Positions 10,801 through 22,800 of a DNA stretch of 64,000 nt are shown here, piece by piece; position 1 is the first letter of the stretch; each line of letters opens with the position of its first letter. The translations under genes were made by a program, and so were the position numbers. This stretch comes from Bedellia somnulentella. Its lineage: Eukaryota > Arthropoda > Insecta > Lepidoptera > Bedelliidae. The notes under the pieces were generated by a model that saw only the letters and a program-made list of their open reading frames with translations, was not told the origin of the DNA and searched no databases. The stretch covers positions 17,732,001 to 17,796,000 of the forward strand of contig OY755177.1 of assembly GCA_963576735.1 (NCBI GenBank). Direction: 5' to 3'.

Positions 10801-13800
10801 TATAAAGATTTTAAGAAATAAATGAGATAAGCCGGCATAAACAACATAAGTCAGAAATTAGATCGTCTGTTTGAAACTAATAGGTGAATTATTTTTATTA
10901 AATTTTTAATATTTAAATACTTGCGAAACTGCTTCAAAGTTTTATTCAGCTTCAGTGTAGCCTGACCCTAAAGGCAATCGGGGGTAACAGAGCAGACTGA
11001 CATTTTTGTTGAGGTTAAGGTTATCGTACTTGACCATTACTCAATTCAGTTCATTTCTGGATATCAAGTATAACAGTACAAGTATTATTACCAAAAAAAG
11101 TTATTACCGTGCGAGTGATTAATTTTTGCTTTCTTTCTGTTTGTTTGATGTGATCGGCTCTGGCGAAGAAATCGCAACATGAACTCTAAGTAGGCCATTT
11201 AACTAAAAATAAACTGATAAAAGTTAGGCAAGTTTTTATCAACAATGAAATAAATAGTGCAATTTGAATTAATAAATTAAGTATCATTTGTGAATGAAAC
11301 CATGAATAATAGAACGATATTCAGATTATTTATTACTTGACTTACTTAACTGTTGTAAATTTAAATTTATGTGATAGTTAGTTTATTTAAAAGTAGTGTT
11401 TAAAATGTGTCGAATAATATCGATCTTATGTATTTTATATTTTAATTATAGCTTAGGAAACCCAATTGTAAGTGCTTAAATTATGATTTTGATTTTATAA
11501 ATAATAAATTGATCCCGTATATTAATGATTTAAATTTGTTTTCAGTTATCACAACCAGCCACAGATTTTTGGGATGAAAGCGAACCTTTCGGTGGGTTAA
11601 GTAGCGCTCCTCAGGTTGATTTGAGATTGCCCCAACATGTGAAACCTAGTTTTTACCGCCTAAAACTAAAAACCGATTTAGATAATTCCAAGTTTACCGG
11701 TGAAGTATATATAACCATCAAAGCTTCTAAACAAGTTAAAACTATAGTATTAAACTCGAAAGATTTAAAAATAAATGAAAATGCCCGGCTTACTGAGCAA
11801 ATATTTGAAAAGATACTTGATAGAACGAAGAGGCAGGCTGAAAATGAACCTCCCAAAGTTGAAACATCAACCATTGTATCATCTGAAGCTAATGGAACCA
11901 GCATACAAATAGATCCAACTACACCAACAGCTATTACTACAGAAAATACATCAACTAACCAATCTTCTGATAGTGTGGGTCTAGAGAAGACATTAAATGT
12001 AACTGAAGATAAAGAAAGCAAGTTAAATAAAACTACACAACCAAGGAATATACCAGAGACTACCACAAGTGAAATCACAACTAATTCACTAGCAACCAAA
12101 ACAAAATATTCAGGTATTTCAGAAACAACTACAAATGATGACATTGTAACATCCACAAAAAGATCATCGCTGGAAACAACCACTTTACCACCTAAAATAG
12201 AAAAGGCTAACCCTGACAACACTCAACTAACGCATAGCACAACAAAGGATGTCCATATTCTATCAATGACTCATAAACCTGGCGACAAACTTGTTATATC
12301 ATTAGCTAATCAGCTGAAGGTTGGCGTAGATTACATTCTGCAGTTGTCGTTTGAAGGAAGTATCACTAATAACCTCACAGGATTTTATAAAAGCAGCTAC
12401 ATCAATAATCTTCATGAAGAGAAGTGAGTATAACTAGACTGATCTGTTTCAATTGAACAATTGCTTCTATTTATTTATATATTTCTTCTGTTCTGAGAAT
12501 AACTTTATCTGGCCATGTCATAGTCAGAGTTAAAGAATGTATTCCATTACAAGTCTTAGGTTTACAATATAAAATGTAAAATAATCAAACAAAAGATTTG
12601 TTTAAAATGTTATAAATAATCTCTTTGTGTAGTGTCACTCCAGAATAGCAGTACACCATGTCTTCCAGTGGGTTTTTGTAAGAGGCAACTAAAGATTTTT
12701 GGGCTTTTAAAGAAGTTGTTGGGTGATGTAGTTGGAGACCCATCACAACAACATTTAGGTTACAACCTTTTCACTACTCAAGTTCCAAAAGTGGCTGACG
12801 CCTGATTTTTAAATTGAGTATTCAAGCTAAGAATGACTTAAGTATTGTTTTGTCTCATTTGTTGTTAAGATTTTAATGCGACAGAACAATACTTAAGTTG
12901 TTCTCAGCTGAAATACTCAATTCAAAAATCAGGAGTGGGTAATTTATTATTCTGAAGCTCAGGCTATTCCTCCTAGAGACTTATCTCCCTAAGTACATAC
13001 ATACATACATATACCCACGGCTTTAAATCCCTAGAAGGGGTAGCCAGAGCTAAGGAATTAGAAATGCCTCAGCCACATTTGGAAAATTGAGTGGGAAAAG
13101 GATGGTAAAGTAAAGGTTGTTGGTGATGGGTCTCCAGCCTTAAAAGCCCCAATACCGTTAGTCGCCTCTTACGTACACCCATCGGTAGAAATGGGGTAGT
13201 GCTATTCTAAGCCGACACTACACGGCAAATAAAAACTCCCTAAGTATATCTATGTTATGAATGAAATTACAATAGCTCAAATGATTTCCTCTATCACTGG
13301 CTTCCAATTATTTAAAATATTCTTAAGAGTAAGTTTATTAAATTTCATGAGGTTTTATCATCAACTATTATGGCAGTTACCATATACCAGATAGCTCAGT
13401 CCTTATATACTAGTCCCACTTGCTTAAATCTATAATCTTCCAATAAGCTGTATGTTATTAGAAGATTATAGCCATGTAAAGACAGATTAATAATTTAAGA
13501 TAGCAAAGCTTCTTACATTTTTGTCTGTTGTTACAATAGAACCATATTAATTAATTGTCATAACTTTCAGATTCCTTGGAGTGACTCAGTTTGAGCCAAC
13601 TTCAGCCCGAACAGCATTCCCCTGCTTTGATGAGCCGGAGTTTAAAGCCAAGTTTGAAATCAGCATTGCACATATCAAGAACTTAACTGTGCTTTCTAAC
13701 ATGAAGGTTGCTACTGAAGAAGAATAGTAAGTAATTGAATTCATATAGCTAAGAATGGTTAAATTATTCTCTAGCTCAATTTTTTTAAAGTAAATATTTG

Positions 13801-16800
13801 TGGCCAATTTCTTAAAGTAATCGCATAATGTAAACTAAAAATATAGTTTTAAAATTATATGTGCAAACAAGTTTTAACCAACTTAAAAATCTTGATTCTA
13901 TCTAAATTTCAGCACCGAAAATCCTAATTGGCAATGGACCCACTTTGAGCGCTCTGTAGATATGTCAACATACCTGGTAGCCTATGTTATATCAGACTTT
14001 AAGTCACTCAATAGCACTTACCAAGGAATAGATGGCATATCAAAGCCAATAAAAGTTTGGTCTCAACCAGAATTGGTACATAATGCTGAATATGCCTTGA
14101 GTGTTGTGCCAAAGCTATTGAAGTTCTATGAAAATTTGTTTGGCGTGCCATATGCTCTGGATAAACTGGATATTGTGGCTATTCCTGATTTCTCTAGCGA
14201 AGCTATGGAGAATTGGGGACTGCTGACGTTCAAGTAAGTTTAATATTAAATAATTAATAGTAATTTGAGCAAGCTTCACTTAACAATATTGGATATTTCA
14301 ACGCCTTGTTATCGATTACCGCCTGCTCTAGGCACAAAAAAGTGACGCATTCCTTGAGTAAGAGCGCACTACAATTGATAGTGCGACAAACGCCATCGTC
14401 ATTATGTGATTGCTTGTACCTGTAGACTTTTTTAAAATATCTATCAATAAAGATGTTCGCCTCTGTTAATCTGGAATGTAACAATTAATACACAAGTTGG
14501 CCGCCCCACTTTTACAGTGGCACCAATATTGCTCTATTAACAATCATATTAAAAACTTTCCGTATTGAAAATATTTGTAAAGATTGATTCTCTAGAGTCC
14601 AATTACTTCCATTCATGAATTAAATCTTCATTAACCATTAACAAGCTTATTTAAAATTTTTAGAGAAAACTATCTCCTCCTAGACTCAAACGACAACATT
14701 CCTCGTGACAAACAAGAGGTAGCAATATGCATAGCTCACGAATTAGCTCATCAATGGGTTGGAAACCTTCTTACTATGACTTGGTGGACCGATCTGTGGT
14801 TGAATGAGGGATTCGCAACTTATATGGAGTATGTGGCTACTGATCAGGTCAGTAAATTAATATAATTTGAATTAGAATTGGCTAGATTAGTGTTGCTGTG
14901 TAGTGTCGGCTTAGAATAGCACTACCCCATTTCTTCCGGTGGGTGTACGTAAAAGGCGACTAACGGTATTGGGGCTTTTAAGGGATTTTTGGGCGATGCG
15001 GTTGGAGACCCATCACCAACAATCTTTATTTTTACCATCTTATCCCCACTCACATTTCCAAAAGTGGCTGAGGAATTTCCAATTCCTTAGCTCTGGTTAG
15101 CCCTTCTAGGGATTTACAGCCGTGAGTATATGTATGTATGTAGATTAGTGTGTGTAGTGTTGTGTAGCTTAGAATGACAATACCCCACTTTTTCCTGCAT
15201 GTGGAAGACAAAGCTACTAAGTTTAAGAGGATTTTTAAGTGGGGAAGAGGTTAGTTGGCAATGTGGCTTGTGACCTATTACCAGTGATACTTTATATTTA
15301 TTAATTTCCTGACTCAACTACCAAAAGCGATGAAGGCACTGTACAATGCTTTAGTTAGGAGCAAACTCGAATTTAATGCAGTCATATGGGCTCCACATGA
15401 GACGAAATACTGTCTCATGTTGGAGAAAATCCAAAACAAATTTACACGCTTTCTTTATTTTAAAATGTATGGAGTCTACCCTTACTATCCTTTGATGTAT
15501 ACCCTACATTGTTCGTGTTGGGTATGGTGGGGTACACCAATCTGGGTGTGAGGAGGGATCTCAACCTAATTGTTTATTTATTTAAAGTATTGAGAGGTTC
15601 TACACAGAACACCATCATAATGAGCCAACTTCGGCTGAACGTACCAAGTGGTGCGCTTAGGCGGCGGCTGGGTCGTCTCCTAACAATTCCTGCATCGCGC
15701 ACTAACTTACTGAGTGAGAGCTCTCTTACACGCGCAATAGTTGCAGTTAACCATATTGCCGAACAAACGGACATATTTTCATGTTCCTTGTCTCACTTCA
15801 CAAGCGTAGCTTTATATTTTTTGTGTTATGGGATGTAAGATTAATTTGTGTGGGTTATGTTTTTAACTTTTTTTTTGTACATATATAAATTAGTTGTATT
15901 GTCCTACAGTAAAATATGTGGGTTATAAACCAGCTATAAATGTATTGTCTATAATTGTATGTTGTAAAGTAAAATTTAGCCGAATTGGATTTAAATCTGT
16001 AATGGTTATGTTTATGAATGAATAAATAAAAAAGTGGTTATGGAATTTCATAAACTGAAGACTTTTTTTGGTATATGTATGTATGTGTATGTATGTAGTA
16101 TGTATGCAATAACTAAAAAAATATATTTTGATAAAATATTAAATCAGTTACAAGCTCGTTATGTTAATAATAAATAAAGGAATGAAAAATTTCGACACTA
16201 GCGGAGATCGAACCCGCGACCTTCGGGTATACGCCCCCGCTCCGAGTCGCGGATTCGATCCCCGCTAGTATCGAAATTTTTCTTTCCTTTATTTACCCTT
16301 TATTTATTAGTAACAAGCCCCACATGCGGTTTTCATGAACAAAAAATAACATTCTAACTGCGTATGGTATCATTCAAAATCTAAAAACAGTTTTGCAGGG
16401 CTTAGTAATAATTAAAATGTAACTACATACATACATACATACATATTCTCACGCCGTTAGTTCCCATTGGGGTAGGCAGAGACTATCGATCGCCACTTTG
16501 TACGATCCTGGCAAACCTCTCTGGCTTCGTTTACATCCATCAATCTTTTCATACATGCTCTTTTATTCTTCATACTGCGGACACCTGCCTTTTAAAAACT
16601 AATTAAAAATGTAACTAATTTATGTTAATAAGGATTAATTAATTAATTTAAAGTATATCTACTGAAATGCCATTTGGGTCGTAGCTTGTGGCTTAATGGT
16701 TGTACTACCTTTACATACATACATATACTCACGGCTATATTTCCCTAGAAGGGGTAGCCAGAGCTAAGGAATTATAAATTCCTCAGCCACTTTTGGAAGT

Positions 16801-19800
16801 TGAGTGGGGAAAAGATGGTGAAAATAAAGATTTTTAGTGATGGGTCTCCCAAACTGCATCGCCCAAAAATCCAATAAAAAGCCCCAATACCCTTAGTCGC
16901 CTCTCACGACACCCGTGGGTAGAAAGGGGAGGGGTAGCGACATTCTAAGCCGGCACTACACGGCAACCTTTACCTTTTCCAATAATGCTGGTTGAGTGGC
17001 AAAGTACCACGAGACTGGTACAAGGAGGTGATTGCGCCTTTATATAAAGGCAAGGGAACATACACTTTTGCGCCGCCAGAGCGCAGAATATAATTGTTAA
17101 GCCGCACTATCATAACATAGTGCTGCGCCTTTCCCAAAGGGTTGGTAAAGAATATAATTAAAAGGACTGTATTTTATAGGTGGCGACATCTGGTGTAAAA
17201 GATGTACATTAAAACCATCAGAGGCATGTTGATATTGATATGTTAAGTTAGATCCTACTATTGCTCAACAGATGTCGCTAGTAAATTACGTAATAAAGAA
17301 TATTCTCGATCAATGTAAAACAACCGTTAGGAACATTAGAACTTTCTGTTTCTTCCAGAAACATTCGAATTAATAAAGTACCGTTTTAACGGTCGATTGC
17401 TATGTATTCTAGAAGCTTCCGCTATTGTTGTACAGAGGGCACTTGTAATGCCCAATTATTCAAATAAACACAATTAATACAGAACTTGAAGAGAACACTA
17501 GCGTCTTTTACTCCCTCCTGAAAACGGAACCTCCCAGACAGAGGACGTCGGCGCATTTCCACCTCTAAGAATAATCACTTGGCGCCCAACGTAAAAAGGA
17601 AGAAAAGTAAATACCTGAGAGAAAATAGCTGGAATCCTGCTGAGACTACGTCGTGTTTTTTTTGGGACAGAAAAACCACCGAAGGAGAAGATTGAGAAGC
17701 TACCAGGATTGTGAGAGGGCTAAGTATCGGCCTGAAATCGTGAGTTGGTTGTTTTTTTCCTATCTTTCCTCATTCCTTTAGGGTTAACTCTGTCTGGGAG
17801 GTTATGTTGTATTTGTAATTGAATTCCTCTTTATTTCGTTAAAATCTCGTTTAGACCGCTTATGTTTATCGCTGTGTTCATTTAAACCGTGTTTATTGTC
17901 ATTTTATTGCTATACCGTTCTAAAATTTATACCGTTACCCGCTAAAAGAGGAAGGCGTCGTAAATGCCTTTCGATTAAATATACTAAATATCTATCCACG
18001 AATAACGTGTCTTAGCTAAAAGAGGAAGGCGTCGTAAACGCCTTTCGATTAGATATACTAAATATCTATCCACGGATAACGTGTCTTAGCTAAAAGAGGA
18101 AGGCGTCGTAAATGCCTTTCGATTAGATATACTAAATATCTATCCACGAATAACGTGTCTTAGCTAAAAGAGGAAGGCGTCGTAAACGCCTTTCGATTAG
18201 ATATACTAAATATCTATCCACGAATAACGTGTCTTAGCTAAAAGAGGAAGGCGTCATAAACGCCTTTCGATCAGATATACTAAATATCTATCCACGAATA
18301 ACGTGTCTTAGCTAAAAGAGGAAGGCGTCATAAACGCCTTTCGATTAGATATACTAAATATCTATCCACGGATAACGTGTCTTAGCTAAAAGAGGAAGGC
18401 GTCTTAAACGCTTTTCGATCAGATATACTAAATATCTATCCACGAATAACGTGTCTTAGCTCGGGATGAGTGTCCTAAACACTAATCCCGCGGGTGAAAT
18501 GTACCAAGAATGTGACGAAGAAGGTCCAACAATAGAACCTGAAGGTCACAAGTTAAAAATTCTTAAAAAACAGCGTTCTACTTATAAACGGAAACTCACT
18601 TTATTTAAAAAGTGGGTCAGCACCTCCAAAGTAAAATTGAAACTTTAAGTGATAACTTAGATGAGGAATTAATGACTAGGAAATCTTATTATCAATAATA
18701 TTATTATTTATAAAATAATTATTAAAAATTAATTTCAATAGTTAAACGATTAATTAATTAAAATCATGACGATATGTATAGCGTCGCTCACATATGAGGA
18801 GTTTTCAACAACACTTACCCAGATAGAGGGAATCCTAAATTCCCGACCTCTTTGTCCCATACCCAATTCCAATTCTGTCAATTTCCCAACCTTAACACCA
18901 ACTCACGTCTTATTGGGCCGATCACTGACAGCCCTCCCAGACCACGATCTGACTGATGTACCAGAATGTTTTGTCAACTCCACCAGATATACCAGAGCTT
19001 CTGACGGCGGTGGTCCAACTTTATATCCTGGGAACATCGTGCTGATCAAGGACAGCAGGACACCCCCGTGTCAGTGCCGCCTGGGGAAGATCGAGCAAGC
19101 TCACCTCGGGGCGGATGACGTCGGTCGAGTGGCTACCATTAAAACAGCCAACAGGCTTATAAAGCGGGCATTCAACAATATATGTCCGTTACTACTACCA
19201 TCACAAATGTAAATTTGGGAAGTTGGATGCAATCCAAAGAACACCACAAAGAATAGAATTTGAAACCCTTACACCGAGACGATGCTTGATTTAAATTACT
19301 GAACTCAATTAGCGGAAACTAGCAGTAAGTTTTTACCGAGGATTACGAATTGATACTGAAGTTAAAGAAGCCAAAAATTACCAGAATATGATGCCAGAAT
19401 ATCATTCGACACGACGCCGAAGAAAGAAAACATTTAGAATTAGTTAGATATAAGTTATGTTCCGTTTTTAATCAATTTATGTTTACCAATAAATCTTTAT
19501 TATTCCTGTGTTTTAATTCAAAATTAGATTAGTAAGTATAGGCTTGTCAGTTAGGTAGGCCAGGGTCATATATGTTACTTCACCATACCAAAAAATACAG
19601 TGCCTTTTGTGGGGAACATGTTAAGCCGCACTATCATAACATAGTGCTGCGCCTTTCCCAAAGGGTTGGTAAAGAATATAATTAAAAGGACTGTATTTTA
19701 TAGGTGGCGACATCTGGTGTAAAAGATGTACATTAAAACCATCAGAGGCATGTTGATATTGATATGTTAAGTTAGATCCTACTATTGCTCAACAGATGTC

Positions 19801-22800
19801 GCTAGTAAATTACGTAATAAAGAATATTCTCGATCAATGTAAAACAACCGTTAGGAAGGCTTATTCCGTTTATCCACCCTAAAAAATCCTCCCTAAGTCG
19901 GATATTCGGAAACGCATGTCCGATTATCCACCCTGAACGGGGTGGATATCCGGAATGCATATAATATGGTTCTTCCGATTTTTTACCCCAAGTACAGTAA
20001 TTTACAGAAACAAAATGGGTCCAAGAAACATCGTGAACATTAACATACTTAAGATAAACATACCTACTTTCTTACTTACAGTTTGAATAAAAATATCTTA
20101 CAAACTTAGGGTCTTTTATCTGTAAATGACTGTACGTAGGCAGGGTAGAAAATCGGAAGAAACATTTTATTATGAATTCCGATTATCCACCCCGTTCAGG
20201 GTGGATAATCGGACATGCGTTTCCGAATATCCGACTTAGGGAGGATTTTTTAGGGTGGATAAACGGAATAAGCCGTTAGGAACATTAGAACTTTCTGTTT
20301 CTTCCAGAAACATTCGAATTAATAAAGTACCGTTTTAACGGTCGATTGCTATGTATTCTAGAAGCTTCCGCTATTGTTGTACAGAGGGCACTTGTAATGC
20401 CCAATTATTCAAATAAACACAATTAATACAGAACTTAAAGAGAACACAAGCGTCTTTTATTCCCTCCTGGATACGGAACCTCCCAGACAGAGGACGTCGG
20501 CGCATTTCCACCTCTACGAACAATCAATAATGATACCGATTTTTCGAAGGTCACTTCCTACAAAGAGACAACTTTACTCCTGTGTTACATTACTATAAAT
20601 AAATACTCAGTTTCTGATATTGCCGTGTAGTGACGTAAGAGGCAACTAAGCGTTTTTAGGTTGTTTTTCCTCATCACCAACGATACCTAATTTCTACCAT
20701 CTTGACCCATATCAACTTCCAAATGTTGTTGAAGAGTTTCTAGCTCTAAAGATATGTATATATGTATTTTTAACACAATTTCTCCACATCCTCAGTTAGA
20801 CCCATCCTGGCAACTTCTAGAACGCTTCACCCAATCCAAGATGATGCTTCTCCGCAAATACGATGCGTTGAAAAACACATCGCCAGTTTCCAAAACTGTG
20901 AACGACGCTTTGGAGATTTCGCAGAAATTCAACTAAACTTTTTACTTAACATTTTTAAACAGATTGTTTTATTAGGAAATTACTTATAAGTTAAAATTAA
21001 GGCATTAGTCTTAACCTAAAAAACGTGGATTCGCTGTCCAGATAATATAAATAACCCCTAAATTACGTAAATTTTATTTTTGCCTAACTATTTACACCCA
21101 AGATAATATTTAAGTATTATATGAATACTTCAAATCCCAAGGGTAAGATAGGTTTAGAATCACAACTACATCTGTCACTTGACGAAGTTCAGAAGATAAA
21201 AGATAGCGAAAAGGTTGCTCAGTAATTAATTCCCATTTGCTTCCCCAATCATTCACTTAAAATGTGTGAGAATTAATTTTAACACTGTTTTTTCGATTCC
21301 TCAGTTAGACCCATCCTGGCAACTTCTAGAACGCTTCACCCAATCCAAGATGATGCTTCTCCGCAAATACGATGCGTTGAAGAACACATCGCCAGTTTCC
21401 AAAACTGTGAATGACGCTTCCGAGATCTCGCAGAAATTCAACGAAATATCGTACTTGAAAGGAGCTAGTCTTATCAGGATGCTGAATTATACCATCACGC
21501 AGGAGCTGTTTGAAAAAGGATTGCAGATTTATGTTAAGGAATGGTGAGTAAATTTTTTAGGCATGTATTGCGACTTTTTATTTTGGTTATTTAAATGTGA
21601 ATGTGAGAAATCCTATCTTCTGACTTTTATTTAGCTTTGATATTGTAGATTCATTGAAATGGATATATGGAATAAATACCCGATTTGGATTGATATTCAA
21701 AAATTGCGGAGTAATCCAGCAAAATTTCTTTGTTAACTCCATTGTTAGATTGGATTAAAAGTTACCGAACATAATTTGTTTCTCGATGTATGGCGCATAC
21801 ATGTCCGTTAATATTTTATGTTTTTGAAGGGACGTTTTTTGTTGCTGTGTAGAATAGCACTACCCCATTTCTTCCCATGGGTGTTTGTAAGAGGCGACTA
21901 AAGGTATCAGGACTATTTTTGGGCGATGCAGTTAGATTCGCATCACCAAAAACTTTATTTTAAAATAAAATCTCCCCTTAACTTACAAAAGTGGCTGACG
22001 AATTTTCTGATTCTGGAGCTGTAGCCACCCCTTTTAGGGATTTATAGCCGTAAGTATATGTAAGTATGCACGAAAAATTACAGAACATAATTTAAATTCG
22101 TTGTCTAGCCGAAATCACTTAAAGTGATAAGATAATAATTTTTGGAAATATTTCTCGTATGTTCTCCAATAAAAAGTTGTTTTTATTCTACAATAGTTTG
22201 TTTAAGCTTTTGCTAAAGATTATTTTTTATACTCCGAGAATCGAACCCAGGATTTTTGCTATGCCCTTGTAGGGTACATATGTCTCCATTTATTTGCTCT
22301 ATGTATATATCTAAAATCAGATACGTAAATGCAAGAAAGAAGTTCACTTTTAACCCGATGCTTTTGGATAGTTAGCCAAATGCTTCCTCCTACCTCTTAA
22401 CCTCTGGCTCACTTTCACAACTAAATATAAAAAATACATTTTTATTTGTTCTTCTATATTTTAATGTTAATACTTTACTATTCCCAGGAAATACAAAAAC
22501 GCGGAAGAAAACGACCTATGGTTAGCAATGACAGCGGCAGTGCAATCGACAGAGCAATACAAAAACCTTTCTGTCGTGAAGTTCATGAACTCTTGGACTA
22601 GGCAGGCTGGCTACCCTGTCATATATGTAAAGAGGGATTATAGTAGTGGACTCGTTACTATGCAACAGGTGAATATACATAACATAACATAAACGTTCAC
22701 GCCGAATATCCTCGAAGGGGTTGGCATAGGTACTAATACTTCTGAACATCACGTGACTTTGTCACCTGGTGTTCAGAGTACCCACGTTTTGCATGGACAG

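Larger units (their letters stand above)
17095..20526 (+). mobile_element. BEL/Pao LTR retrotransposon, internally deleted
   Basis: Both ends start TGTTAAGCCGCACTATC and end AATCA. ATAAT at 17090-17094 and 20527-20531 is the 5-bp target duplication. The two LTRs are 483 bp each once the 417-bp MITE and its 8-bp duplication are taken out of the 3' LTR, and they differ at only a handful of sites. Between them are a primer-binding-like site, seven 74-bp repeats, the start of gag and the end of pol; protease, reverse transcriptase and RNase H are gone. It sits in the aminopeptidase exon 5-6 intron. Confidence 0.92.

Noticed and set aside
11653..12222. 189-codon frame on the minus strand
   Set aside because: Antisense to the Thr-rich part of aminopeptidase exon 2; low-complexity Val/Ser composition produced by the sense codons.
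17941..18458. CRISPR array or host satellite
   Set aside because: Units are contiguous without spacers and lie inside an LTR element in a eukaryotic genome.
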